Shown one piece after another: positions 1-8,123 of a stretch of 38,122 nt of DNA. The translations under genes and the position numbers were made by a program. Location of the stretch: contig JBBRMR010000051.1 in the NCBI GenBank assembly GCA_038230735.1, positions 1 through 38,122 of the forward strand, written 5' to 3'. How positions within the stretch are numbered: position 1 is the stretch's first letter; every line of letters starts with the position of its first letter. The stretch comes from Arcicella sp038230735. Lineage in GTDB: Bacteria; Bacteroidota; Bacteroidia; Cytophagales; Spirosomataceae. Below the pieces are notes generated by a model. The model made no database searches, was not told the origin of the DNA, and saw nothing but the letters and a program-made list of their open reading frames with translations.

Positions 1-2
1 AT

Positions 3-131
3 GCCTGGATTGACGGATTTAAAGCGTTACTTGTAAGGTTTGAATTCTCAGTCAGAAACTGGATGTCATTGCATTTTATCGCATTCTCAGTCATTTTCTT
101 ACGCAAAATCAACAAAAAAAAGAAAGTTTAA
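3..131 (+). mobile_element. 3' end of probable IS5-type transposase (partial)
   Basis: An open frame entering from the left edge ends at the TAA at 129-131. Its product contains FKALLVRFEFSVRNW followed by LHFIAFSVIFLRKI and a lysine-rich tail. This resembles the C-terminus of IS5/DDE_Tnp_1 transposases, which often end in a pattern like LVRFE...NYLA.LHLA....LR. Just after the stop, the reverse complement of 121-139 begins GAAGCTGTTTAAACTTTC, similar to GARGCTGT-type inverted repeat ends of such elements, so the element may end near 139. Only 43 codons are visible, so the family is a judgement from a short match and the left end is outside the window. The frame could instead be the tail of an unrelated gene, but it does not look like a SusC C-terminus. 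Confidence 0.5.
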
Positions 132-148
132 ACAGCTTCATTATTAAA

Positions 149-1684
149 ATGAAATCAAGAAATACAATCATATTATTTATTTCAGGATTCTTATTCCTGA
201 CTTCTTGCAGCAAATGGTTGGAAGAAGAAAATTTCACACAAATTAGCTCCGATAATCTATATACAAGCGAACAAGGTTTAGGCGTATCTTTAGGTGGTTT
301 ATATAATTTACAACGTGCTTATGAAAGAGTGAATTATGGAGCTAATCTGGGTAATCTTTGGGTTTATTGTGCTGATGATTTAGCTAATACAAGAACCTTT
401 AATGATGCCACTATTTATAAGGCTAACATGACACCAGCGAATATGCCTTCTGAAAAATGGACATCGGGCTATCAACTTATTGATAGAGCAAGTGCCATTA
501 TTTCAGCAGTCCCCAAAGTAAGTATGCCAGAAGCTAATAAAAATAGAATTCTTGCAGAAAGCAAAGTGATTCGTGCCATGGCATTTTTTAAGCTATTTCA
601 GTTATACGACAATATTCTAATTGATACTATTGCTACTACTACGCAAAATGCTTTTGATGTAGTAGTTTATAAACCAGCATCCCGACAAGATGTATTTAAA
701 GTGATAAATTCCGATTTAGATTTCGCCATTTCAAAGTTGTCATATACAGTAAAACCTGGACAGGTGGGCTTAGCTTTAGCTCGACACATGAGAGCCCAGA
801 CAGCGGCGTGGGCAGAAGATTGGGATACAATGGCAACTCAATGTGATGAAATAATTTCTAAGAGTGGATTGTCTTTACAGCCTTTGGATAAAGTATTTGC
901 TGAAGACCTTAATCATAAAGAGGCAATTTATACCTACCAAAATGATGAGATATTGGGTGGTTCTTCAAACCTTGCGGGTGGTAGTGTTCATTCTTTATCA
1001 GCCTATTTTAATGCTCGTTATTACGAAATGCCAGGTGGATATATGATTGAGGATAACAATTGGGGTGGAAACTGTTTTGCTTGGAGTACTCCTAATAATT
1101 ATTTAAAAGGATTATATGATAAAACGGTGGACAAAAGATATACAACTTATTTTTACCCAGAAATAGTTATTGGCAACAAACCAGGGACAGCTTATTATGG
1201 ATTGCCTTTGCCCGCTTCAGCTTATCCTGATAATTTCAGACAATATTGTTTTAGTTTGAAAAAATATCAAGATTTCAGTAAGCCAAACGGGAGAGCCGAT
1301 TCTTATAAGGACGTGATAGCTTACAGATTAGCAGAAACCTTTTTATTAGGAGCGGAAGCTCATTGGAGAAAAAATAATACTACGAAGGCTTTGGAATACA
1401 TTAATAAAGTTCGTCAAAGGGCAGGTGTTCCAAATTTTACGACCATTGATCAAAAAACAATTTTAGAAGAATCTGCCAGAGAACTATGTTTTGAAGGAAA
1501 TAGATGGTTTCTGCTAAAAAGAATGGGGGTCTTGACTGAACAAGTAAACAAATATCATACTTATGGAAGTGCAAAAACTAATCAAGTAATTGCTCCAATG
1601 CTTCCGTATCATGTACGTTGGCCAATACCACAAGGACAAATTGATTTAATGGGAGGTACTTTTCCTCAAAATACAGGCTATTAA
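149..1684 (+). CDS. SusD/RagB-family outer-membrane glycan-binding lipoprotein
   Basis: Surface lipoprotein of the SusD family, which binds oligosaccharides and forms the lid of a SusC TonB-dependent transporter. The 511-residue length is typical. The N-terminus has a hydrophobic signal followed by the lipobox LTSC, then the family-typical start WLEEENFTQISSDNLYTSEQ. A helical TPR-like region with the sequence AESKVIRAMAFFKLFQLY is characteristic. The C-terminal part has AYRLAETFLLGAEAHWR and KVRQRAGVP, and it ends in the usual PIPQ...NTGY. No susC lies directly upstream, as would be expected; instead a probable transposase end sits 17 bases before the start. Expression may therefore depend on read-through from that element or a promoter within it. 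A strong hairpin follows the stop. The family call is secure; the ligand is unknown. Confidence 0.95.
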   Translation: MKSRNTIILFISGFLFLTSCSKWLEEENFTQISSDNLYTSEQGLGVSLGGLYNLQRAYERVNYGANLGNLWVYCADDLANTRTFNDATIYKANMTPANMPSEKWTSGYQLIDRASAIISAVPKVSMPEANKNRILAESKVIRAMAFFKLFQLYDNILIDTIATTTQNAFDVVVYKPASRQDVFKVINSDLDFAISKLSYTVKPGQVGLALARHMRAQTAAWAEDWDTMATQCDEIISKSGLSLQPLDKVFAEDLNHKEAIYTYQNDEILGGSSNLAGGSVHSLSAYFNARYYEMPGGYMIEDNNWGGNCFAWSTPNNYLKGLYDKTVDKRYTTYFYPEIVIGNKPGTAYYGLPLPASAYPDNFRQYCFSLKKYQDFSKPNGRADSYKDVIAYRLAETFLLGAEAHWRKNNTTKALEYINKVRQRAGVPNFTTIDQKTILEESARELCFEGNRWFLLKRMGVLTEQVNKYHTYGSAKTNQVIAPMLPYHVRWPIPQGQIDLMGGTFPQNTGY

Positions 1685-1740
1685 TAGCAACGTATATAGT
1701 AAGCGTTAGAATATTGTAAGAAATATTGAAGATTTAATTT

Positions 1741-1791
1741 TATCAACCCATCCTCATAAAATACAAGGTACTTTATGAGGATGGGTTGATA
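1741..1791. terminator. 20-bp perfect hairpin between convergent genes
   Basis: Bases 1741-1760 and 1772-1791 are exact inverted repeats of 20 bases with an 11-base loop. The hairpin lies between the convergent susD gene and the ROK regulator. There is no clear T-run on either side, so it may work as a bidirectional terminator or as an RNA 3'-end stabiliser. Confidence 0.75.
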
Positions 1792-1891
1792 GAATATAGA
1801 GTTTTCTTATTAACCGAAGTTATTCTTAAAACGTGTTACTTTTTGCGAAAACTATACTATCAAGAACATTCCCTGTCAAATGAAAATCAAA

Positions 1892-3094
1892 CTATTGGAT
1901 TTCTAATTGAAGAATTTTTTCAAGTATTAATGAAAAAGACCCCATCAGAGCGGCATTTTCACCAAAACTTGACGAAACCAAAGGTAATGTCCGATTAAGG
2001 GCATTCATAGAATACTGTTTCAAGTTATCGTTAATATTATCAATAAGGGAATTATCGTATTCTATTAATTCACCATAAATTACCACGCATTCAGTATTAA
2101 AAAGTTTGATTAATGTATCAATTCCGATACTCAAATATCCCGTTGCCGTATCAATAATTTCTTTGGACAATTGGTCGCCATTTTTTGCAGCATTAAAGAC
2201 ATTCTTAGCATCAATTTTTGAGGAATCCATGGTATTCAAAACACTATTTGGTTCAAATTGAGCCTGTTCTTTTGCCATATCGGCAATGGCATAACCAGAA
2301 GATAGTGCTTCAATTGTTCCATAAATGCCTTCACTTCCTTTTCTTTTACTATTTCTATCCACAACAATATGTCCAACTTCCCCCGCAATGCCATCTGCTC
2401 CAAAAAACAGTTTTTCGTCGGTGATTATTCCAGAACCGATACCGTATCCTACATTTATACAGATAAAGTTTGAGAATTTTTTGCCCACGCCATACAATAA
2501 TTCGCCCAATGCTACCAAATTTACCACATTGCCAATCGCAATTTTCAAATCAGTATATTTTGACAGAGCTTTGGGTATATCAACATTTTTCCAATCGAAA
2601 ATGGGCGAATATTCAACGATACCAGAATTTTTATTAACCATCCCACTTACAGCGATTCCGATTCCCCAAAGTTTCAAGTTTTTTTGAGTCGCCCTTGCAC
2701 TTAGTTTTTCTATTAAACCACCCACCTGATACATTACTTCATCAAAACCCTGCTTGAAATTATTGGGTATCTGTATCTCAAAAATGAACTCACCCGCCAA
2801 ATTTGAGAGGACCGCTCTAATAAAGTTACCATCAATATCAATTCCAATAACATAATTCTCTTTAGCATTAAACTGAACTAATTGGGGCGGTCGTCCGCCA
2901 ATTGAAGAACCCAAAGAATCGGTTTTAATGAGATTCAATTGACTTAAATTTTCAATGATTCGAGTTACGGTTGGGGCACTCAGTTTCGTTTTTTTGATGA
3001 TTTCAGCACGGGTAATTTCTCCCTCATCCCGAATAAAGTTTAATACTTTAATCTTACCCAGATTTACCTGAAAATCAAATTTGTCTTCTTCCAT
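1892..3094 (-). CDS. ROK-family transcriptional regulator (NagC/XylR type)
   Basis: Sugar-responsive regulator with an N-terminal winged helix-turn-helix (about residues 12-65, ITRAEIIKKTKLSAPTVTRIIENL) and a C-terminal ROK sugar-kinase-like domain (about 85-400). The ROK domain shows VIGIDIDGNFIRAVLSNLAGE and GIGSGIITDEKLFFGADGIAGEVGHIVVD. In most ROK proteins the GH.V motif is followed by a zinc-binding cysteine cluster (CxCGxxGC); here that stretch reads RNSKRKGSEGIYGTIEAL with no cysteines, so zinc binding looks lost. The 400-residue length is normal for the regulator class. It is convergent with susD and divergent from the HbpS-like/aldo-keto reductase pair, so it may control either or both. 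The effector sugar cannot be read from the sequence. Confidence 0.9.
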   Translation of the reverse strand: MEEDKFDFQVNLGKIKVLNFIRDEGEITRAEIIKKTKLSAPTVTRIIENLSQLNLIKTDSLGSSIGGRPPQLVQFNAKENYVIGIDIDGNFIRAVLSNLAGEFIFEIQIPNNFKQGFDEVMYQVGGLIEKLSARATQKNLKLWGIGIAVSGMVNKNSGIVEYSPIFDWKNVDIPKALSKYTDLKIAIGNVVNLVALGELLYGVGKKFSNFICINVGYGIGSGIITDEKLFFGADGIAGEVGHIVVDRNSKRKGSEGIYGTIEALSSGYAIADMAKEQAQFEPNSVLNTMDSSKIDAKNVFNAAKNGDQLSKEIIDTATGYLSIGIDTLIKLFNTECVVIYGELIEYDNSLIDNINDNLKQYSMNALNRTLPLVSSSFGENAALMGSFSLILEKILQLEIQ

Positions 3095-3336
3095 TACAAA
3101 ATCACTTATTTTGAATTCAATTTTTTAAAATGTATGAAATAGAATATCAGCCATTTATATATCAGGGGCAATTTATGGATAATATTTTATATTTTCAGAA
3201 AAATGGTACTTATATAAAACAATGAAATTATCTATTTGTACAAAATACTATTCTATAAACTTTACGTATAATTTTCAATAAATAACCTGAAAAGTGGTTT
3301 ATGCTTAAAAAAAATCAACTTATTAATGTTTATCAA

Positions 3337-3413
3337 ATAAATGAAGTCTTCGCTCAAAGCGAAGACTTCATTTATAATAATTAAATTTTATTGAGAAAAA
3401 ATTTAATTATTAT
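3337..3413. repeat. Two overlapping perfect inverted repeats
   Basis: The first repeat pairs 3337-3354 with 3358-3375 (18 bp, 3-base loop CAA, mixed sequence around GAAGTCTTCGCT). The second pairs 3374-3389 with 3398-3413 (16 bp, 8-base loop, AT only). They share two bases. They lie between divergent genes, where a terminator is not expected, so operator or RNA-structure roles are both possible. Confidence 0.7.
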
Positions 3414-3435
3414 GTTAGTTATAAACTTTAATTTA

Positions 3436-3443
3436 TAGTTTTG
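3436..3443 (+). promoter_or_regulatory. Candidate Bacteroidota -7 box (TAGTTTTG)
   Basis: The octamer fits the Bacteroidota TAnnTTTG consensus and lies directly after the double hairpin, about 150 bases before the HbpS-like gene. The -33 TTTG box is weak or absent, so this is only a candidate. Confidence 0.3.
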
Positions 3444-3594
3444 TAAAATAATGAAATAAAGTAATGATTAATAAGAATATTTCTGAAAAATTTTGTAGTT
3501 GAAGATGCTATGGAGATTATGAACTACGATTTTATAAATTTCAAGAGAGTAGATTGATAAAACCAAAGCCGATAATTATTTAAACCAAATTTAT

Positions 3595-4050
3595 ATGTAT
3601 AACAAAGAAATGTTGGGTATCATAAATTCACTATTGGATGAAATTGATAAACTAATACCTACTTATATGCAAATTTCGGAAGATAGTGTCATCTCAAATG
3701 GAAATTTGGCTGTGTGTATCATTGATGAAAGTGGAATGATTTATGGGAAAATGTTTGGGACTAATAAACCAAGGCTTCGACAATCCTATAAAGTAGCCTG
3801 GACAAAAGCAAGTCAGGTCTGGCTCACGGGGGTGAAAACAGGGGAGTATGAAAGAATGGTTTTTAATAAAGAAGTTGGTGAAAATGCCAACGGAATAGAA
3901 GCTCCCGACCTGATAGGTTGGGAAGGTGGGCAACCTTTAACGCTTAAAGATGGGCAAGTTTTATCCGTTGGATTTAGTGGATTTCGGGGTGTAACTGACC
4001 TTGAAATAATGGTAAAAGCACTGGCAGATTTGGAAAGTAAGAAAAAATAA
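3595..4050 (+). CDS. GlcG/HbpS-like protein (DUF336 type)
   Basis: A 151-residue soluble protein without a signal peptide. Family resemblance to GlcG/HbpS proteins rests on NGNLAVCIIDESGMIYGKMF near residue 36, the helix around SYKVAWTKASQVWLTG, and the C-terminal GGQPLTLKDGQVLSVGF(S)G followed by DLEIMVKAL. Some members bind haem or respond to oxidative stress, while many have no assigned function and sit next to sugar or alcohol dehydrogenases. The gene is 37 bases upstream of an aldo/keto reductase and shares its terminator, which suggests one transcript and a role around that enzyme. I see no residue that settles haem binding. Confidence 0.7.
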   Translation: MYNKEMLGIINSLLDEIDKLIPTYMQISEDSVISNGNLAVCIIDESGMIYGKMFGTNKPRLRQSYKVAWTKASQVWLTGVKTGEYERMVFNKEVGENANGIEAPDLIGWEGGQPLTLKDGQVLSVGFSGFRGVTDLEIMVKALADLESKKK

Positions 4051-4087
4051 GATTTTAAGAAACAGGTTTTAAAATAAGATAAATCAA

Positions 4088-5089
4088 ATGCAATATATAG
4101 CAAGTGAAAACAGATACGACAAAATGGAGTATCGAAGATGTGGAAATAGTGGTTTAAAGTTGCCCGCAATGTCGTTGGGGCTGTGGCATAACTTTGGACA
4201 TATTGATATACTGGAAAATGCCCGAAATATATTAAAAGTAGCATTTGACAATGGAATTACCCACTTTGATTTAGCCAATAATTATGGTCCGCCAGCGGGT
4301 TCTGCAGAAGAAAATTTTGGAAGAATCTACAAAGATAATTTCGTCCCTTATCGTGATGAACTGATAATTTCAAGTAAAGCTGGATGGGGTATGTGGGCAG
4401 GACCTTATGGAGATTTTGGCTCAAAAAAATATTTGGTTGCCAGCCTTGACCAAAGTCTAAAACGGATGGGTTTAGATTACGTTGATATTTTCTATCATCA
4501 CCGTCCTGACCCAGATACGCCATTGGAAGAGACAATGGGAACATTAGACCTCATGGTAAGGCAAGGCAAGGCTCTTTATGTGGGCATATCGAGTTATCAA
4601 CCAGAAGAAGCCGCCAAGGCATTTGCTATTTTGAAAGAATTGGGAACGCCCTGTTTAATTCATCAACCAAAGTATTCTATGTTTGACCGTTGGGTTGAAA
4701 ATGGACTGATGGATGTTTTAGCAGACAATGGCGTGGGATGTATTCCTTTTTCCCCTTTGGCACAAGGACTATTAACCAACAAATATTTGGAGGGTATTCC
4801 AGCGGGTTCAAGAGCCGCAAGTCATCGAGGGAACGGGGCAGTTGATGAAGATGCAATAACGGACGAAAAAATCAATAAGGTGAAATTACTAAATAATATA
4901 GCCGAAGAACGAGGACAAAATTTAGCCCAAATGGCACTCGCTTGGATATTAAAAGACCCCCGTGTAACCTCAGTATTGATTGGTGCAAGTAAACCAGAGC
5001 AAGTATTAGACTCTGTTAAATGTCTTGAAAACTATCAATTTTCAACGGAAGAACTTGCCAGAATCAATTCGATTTTGAATAATCTGTAA
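4088..5089 (+). CDS. Aldo/keto reductase, YghZ (L-glyceraldehyde 3-phosphate reductase) type
   Basis: NADPH-dependent aldehyde reductase of the aldo/keto reductase superfamily, cytoplasmic, 333 residues. The start MQYIASENRYDKMEYRRCGNSG and the following LPAMSLGLWHNFG are typical of the YghZ/Gpr subgroup, which supports the first ATG over the internal one at residue 13. The catalytic set is visible: D61 in THFDLANNYG, Y66, K97 in ISSKAGWG and the histidine pair in IFYHHRPDPDTPLEE (about 137-138). The C-terminal cofactor site has SVLIGASKPEQV. It probably detoxifies or reduces small sugar-derived aldehydes; the actual substrate is not readable. It follows the HbpS-like gene closely and ends before a strong terminator. 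Confidence 0.9.
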   Translation: MQYIASENRYDKMEYRRCGNSGLKLPAMSLGLWHNFGHIDILENARNILKVAFDNGITHFDLANNYGPPAGSAEENFGRIYKDNFVPYRDELIISSKAGWGMWAGPYGDFGSKKYLVASLDQSLKRMGLDYVDIFYHHRPDPDTPLEETMGTLDLMVRQGKALYVGISSYQPEEAAKAFAILKELGTPCLIHQPKYSMFDRWVENGLMDVLADNGVGCIPFSPLAQGLLTNKYLEGIPAGSRAASHRGNGAVDEDAITDEKINKVKLLNNIAEERGQNLAQMALAWILKDPRVTSVLIGASKPEQVLDSVKCLENYQFSTEELARINSILNNL

Positions 5090-5112
5090 TCTACCTGACT
5101 ACTAAATATATC

Positions 5113-5175
5113 GGTTGTTTGATAAATTTGTGAACTAATCATAGTTTATTCACAAATTTGTCAAGCAACCTTTTT
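5113..5175 (+). terminator. Strong intrinsic terminator after the aldo/keto reductase
   Basis: Bases 5113-5134 pair with 5149-5170 over 22 positions, including two G-U pairs, with a 14-base loop, followed by TTTTT at 5171-5175. This is a textbook rho-independent terminator on the plus strand. Confidence 0.9.
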
Positions 5176-5230
5176 CTGTAAATCCTTTATTTTGAACAAT
5201 ATTTTTTGACCAATCTGAATGCAATAGAAA

Positions 5231-5812
5231 ATGGAATATCACTTAATTGGCGATGAACTCTTGGTCAAACTTTTGCGAGTTGATGATGAGGGAGCGTTTA
5301 CAGAGATATATAAAAGATTTTGGAAAAATCTTTTCAAAGCGGGACAGGCAAAACTTAAATCTGACGAAACCGTTGAAGAAGTGCTTCAAGAAGTGTTCTT
5401 GAGCCTTTGGGAAAAACGAGCAACCGTTCAAATTGATAATTTGGGAGGGTATTTGTTTACAATACTTAAATATCAAATTATAAATCATTACAGAAAGCAG
5501 ATGCTTGCAGATAGGTATTCTGAATACATTTTCGCCAAACCTGATTCTTCTATTCAATCCATTGATAATGAGGTTCATTTCAAAGAAATTATCGCCATTT
5601 TTGAAAATGTTTTACTACAATTACCTGAAAAAACTCGAAAAATTTTCCAGATGAGTAGAGTTGAATTCAAAAGCACCCGTGAAATTTCGGAGGCTCTTGA
5701 TATGCCCGAAAGAACCGTTGAATATCATATCACACAATCCCTCAAATTACTCCGTTTTCAACTCAAAGACTTTCTTCCTATGAGCTTTATTGTCTTTTTA
5801 CTTCAAAAGTAA
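5231..5812 (+). CDS. ECF-type RNA polymerase sigma factor
   Basis: A 193-residue sigma-70 factor of the extracytoplasmic-function group. Region 2 is at about residues 20-90 (FTEIYKRFWKNLFKAGQAKL, then VEEVLQEVFLSLWEKR and YLFTILKYQIINHYRK). Region 4 is at about 125-180 (LLQLPEKTRKIFQMSR, then STREISEALDMPERTVEYHI). In Bacteroidota such factors are often followed by a FecR-like anti-sigma gene and a SusCD pair; neither follows here. The next gene, 277 bases downstream on the same strand, is a sugar isomerase-like gene of the glycan locus. It may still control the local genes, but the usual partner is absent. It has its own upstream terminator at 5113-5175, so it is a separate transcript. Confidence 0.9.
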   Translation: MEYHLIGDELLVKLLRVDDEGAFTEIYKRFWKNLFKAGQAKLKSDETVEEVLQEVFLSLWEKRATVQIDNLGGYLFTILKYQIINHYRKQMLADRYSEYIFAKPDSSIQSIDNEVHFKEIIAIFENVLLQLPEKTRKIFQMSRVEFKSTREISEALDMPERTVEYHITQSLKLLRFQLKDFLPMSFIVFLLQK

Positions 5813-6089
5813 ATTGTATTAATCAAAGAATTTTCATTAAAAAGTTAGCTTTAATGTAAATATTCAAATAATACTTATAAATTCTTGCGGATGCTATCTA
5901 ATAGAACGACTAATTATTTGTGAAAGCAATAATGAAGAGTAGTATCAATTCATTACAAAAATACCAAGGTGGAAGGATGATGTATAATTTAACCTATTGG
6001 AAGTAATGGATGTTACCAATGGTCATTGATGGGTGAGGGCGGATAGCAAAGACACTTTTAATCATCATAACGAATAATCAATATTTAAC

Positions 6090-7043
6090 ATGAAATATAC
6101 TTTTAAAAGCAATACCGCCATTAGACAAGTATTTTTGTCTATTTGTGTATTTTTAATCTTTTCGGCAATTGTGTCTGCTCAAAAAAAGCAAAATATCTAT
6201 CCATTAATCCCTGCCCTAAATGCGTATTCATTTAGTGATTTATTAAGTGCAAAAGATGCCCGAGATAAACAACAGATTTACACTTATTTTAATTTATTAG
6301 ATTGGTGTGCTGCCAACAAAATTAAAGCATTGGACCCAACCGCCTATTTTTTTCCTACTTATCCAGAAGTTCCGTCGGATGAATATATCAAGAAACTCAA
6401 AGATAGAGCCGCTCAATTAGGTATTGTTTTAAGTGGTACTGGTATTCGCAATAATTTTGCCTCTGTCGACCCAAAAGTGCGTGCCGAAGGCGTTGAACTT
6501 GCCAAAAAATGGATTATAGTAGCCTCAAAATTAGGTGTTCCCGTGCTTAGATTGTTTTCAGGAGAAATACCCAAAGGATACGAAAACAACTGGAAAGAGG
6601 TGGCTGGCTGGATGATAGAATGTTATAAAGAATGTGCCATTCAGGGAGAAAAATACGGGGTGAAAATCGGTGTTCAAAATCACGGCGATATGCTTAAAAC
6701 CGCCGAACAATGTATTTATGTATTGAAAGGAGTGAATAATTCAAAATGGGTTGGGCTTATTGTGGATACTGGAAATTTCAAAACTACTGACCCTTACAAT
6801 GATATTGCTCAGGTTGTTCCGTATGCCATCAATTGGCAAATAAAAGAAAGTCCAACAGGGATTGGTGGGAATGAAAAGACGGATTATGTCAAATTGATAA
6901 AAATAATAAAAGATGGAGGATATAAAGGCTATTTACCCATAGAAACACTTTTCGTTCGTGGTGTGCCTTATGACCCCTTTGCCTTAGTTCCATCAATGCT
7001 TAATGAATTGGAAGAAGCTATAAAAACAGTTTACAAAAAATAA
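6090..7043 (+). CDS. Exported sugar phosphate isomerase/epimerase-like TIM-barrel protein
   Basis: A 317-residue protein of the xylose isomerase-like TIM-barrel (AP endonuclease 2) superfamily. The N-terminal 30 residues form a signal peptide (hydrophobic stretch VFLSICVFLIFSAIVSAQ), so the protein acts in the periplasm. Barrel motifs include VLRLFSGEIP, GVQNHGDMLKTAEQ, WVGLIVDTGNF and YLPIETLFV, which supply likely acidic metal ligands (Glu, Asp, Glu). Family members isomerise or epimerise sugars or act on related polyols, but exported Bacteroidota versions rarely have a defined substrate. It heads a tight run with the two GH5 genes (24 bases to the next), indicating co-transcription in glycan use. 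Confidence 0.8.
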   Translation: MKYTFKSNTAIRQVFLSICVFLIFSAIVSAQKKQNIYPLIPALNAYSFSDLLSAKDARDKQQIYTYFNLLDWCAANKIKALDPTAYFFPTYPEVPSDEYIKKLKDRAAQLGIVLSGTGIRNNFASVDPKVRAEGVELAKKWIIVASKLGVPVLRLFSGEIPKGYENNWKEVAGWMIECYKECAIQGEKYGVKIGVQNHGDMLKTAEQCIYVLKGVNNSKWVGLIVDTGNFKTTDPYNDIAQVVPYAINWQIKESPTGIGGNEKTDYVKLIKIIKDGGYKGYLPIETLFVRGVPYDPFALVPSMLNELEEAIKTVYKK

Positions 7044-7067
7044 CCTAATTAATTAGAATATAATTAA

Positions 7068-8123
7068 ATGAAAAACAGGAATTTTAAGAGAACCCATTTG
7101 GCATTTATCTGCTCATTTATCAGCCTATTTATTACAAGTTTTGGGATATCTGCTCAGATAGCCACGGGAAATGGCTTTGCATTTGAGCAAAACGGAAAAC
7201 TTGGGCGTGGTGTAAACATCATAGGATATGACCCGCTTTGGAAAGACTTTTCTAAGGCACGAATGAAAGAAAAGCACTTTAAGGCAATCAAAGAAGCTGG
7301 TTTTAATAATGTACGTTTGGTAATTATGCCATTTAAGTTTTCAATGAATGATTCTACTTATACCATTAACCCTTCATTTTTTACCACATTAGATTGGGCA
7401 GTTAAAGAATCATTGAAAAGCAATTTAATGGTAATCGTTGATTTTCATGAGCATAATGCCATGCAAAAAGACCCTATGGGAACAAAACCTAAATTATTGG
7501 CGATGTGGAAACAAATTGCGGAATATTGTAAAAATTATCCTCAACAGGTATTGTTTGAAATTGCGAATGAACCCAACATGAAACCCGAAGTTTGGAATCA
7601 GATTCATGGCGAAGCCTATAAAATCATCAGAGCATCCAATCCCAACAGAACAATCATAATTGGCACAATCAATGGGAATCAAATCAAACATTTACAGGAT
7701 TTAGAGTTGCCCGAAAATGACCGCAATATTATCGTTGCCATTCACTATTATAGCCCCATTCAATTCACGCATCAAGGAGCTCCTTGGTCAGTTAAAAGCA
7801 AAGATTTAAGTGGGATTGAATGGACAGAGAGCGAAGCCGAAAAACAAGCAGTGAAAAAAGATTTTGATTTGGCACAAGATTGGGCAATTTCGCACAATAG
7901 ACCTTTAACCTTGGGTGAATTTGGGGCTTACGAAAAAGCCGATATGCCCTCTCGTGTAAGATGGACAAATTATATAGCAAGACAAGCAGAAGCAAGAAAG
8001 TGGAGTTGGAGCTATTGGCAATTTGACTCTGATTTTATTGTGTATGACTTGAACAAAGATGAATGGGTTAATTCCATAAAAAATGCCTTAATTTCAAAAG
8101 AAAATAAAACTCAACAAAAATGA
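7068..8123 (+). CDS. GH5 family endo-beta-glycanase
   Basis: Secreted or periplasmic glycoside hydrolase family 5 enzyme of 351 residues, with a signal peptide ending near SFGISAQ. The (beta/alpha)8 barrel begins with GRGVNIIGYDPLWKDFSKARM and has the substrate-site sequence VIVDFHEHNAM. The acid/base glutamate is E168 in LFEIANEPN and the nucleophile is E284 in LTLGEFGAYE. The C-terminal WSWSYWQFDSDF is typical of the cellulase-type barrel. GH5 enzymes cut beta-1,4 glucan, mannan or xyloglucan; the sequence alone does not decide which. It lies 24 bases after the isomerase-like gene, and its stop overlaps the next GH5 start by four bases (ATGA), which suggests translational coupling. Confidence 0.9.
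   Translation: MKNRNFKRTHLAFICSFISLFITSFGISAQIATGNGFAFEQNGKLGRGVNIIGYDPLWKDFSKARMKEKHFKAIKEAGFNNVRLVIMPFKFSMNDSTYTINPSFFTTLDWAVKESLKSNLMVIVDFHEHNAMQKDPMGTKPKLLAMWKQIAEYCKNYPQQVLFEIANEPNMKPEVWNQIHGEAYKIIRASNPNRTIIIGTINGNQIKHLQDLELPENDRNIIVAIHYYSPIQFTHQGAPWSVKSKDLSGIEWTESEAEKQAVKKDFDLAQDWAISHNRPLTLGEFGAYEKADMPSRVRWTNYIARQAEARKWSWSYWQFDSDFIVYDLNKDEWVNSIKNALISKENKTQQK

Larger units (their letters stand above)
3095..3594. other. 500-bp divergent intergenic region
   Basis: No convincing gene is seen. The stretch is very AT-rich and holds two adjoining perfect hairpins (3337-3375 and 3374-3413) and a candidate promoter -7 box (3436-3443). It presumably carries the promoters and operator sites of the ROK gene (leftward) and of the HbpS-like gene (rightward). 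Confidence 0.6.

Noticed and set aside
2325..2687. Open frame of 120 codons antisense to the ROK regulator
   Set aside because: Low-complexity, proline- and phenylalanine-rich translation with no family resemblance, a shadow of the ROK coding strand.
5813..6089. Decayed gene between the ECF sigma factor and the isomerase
   Set aside because: Short frames with several stops can be read, but none gives a recognisable family motif, so I treat it as plain intergenic DNA with the isomerase promoter.
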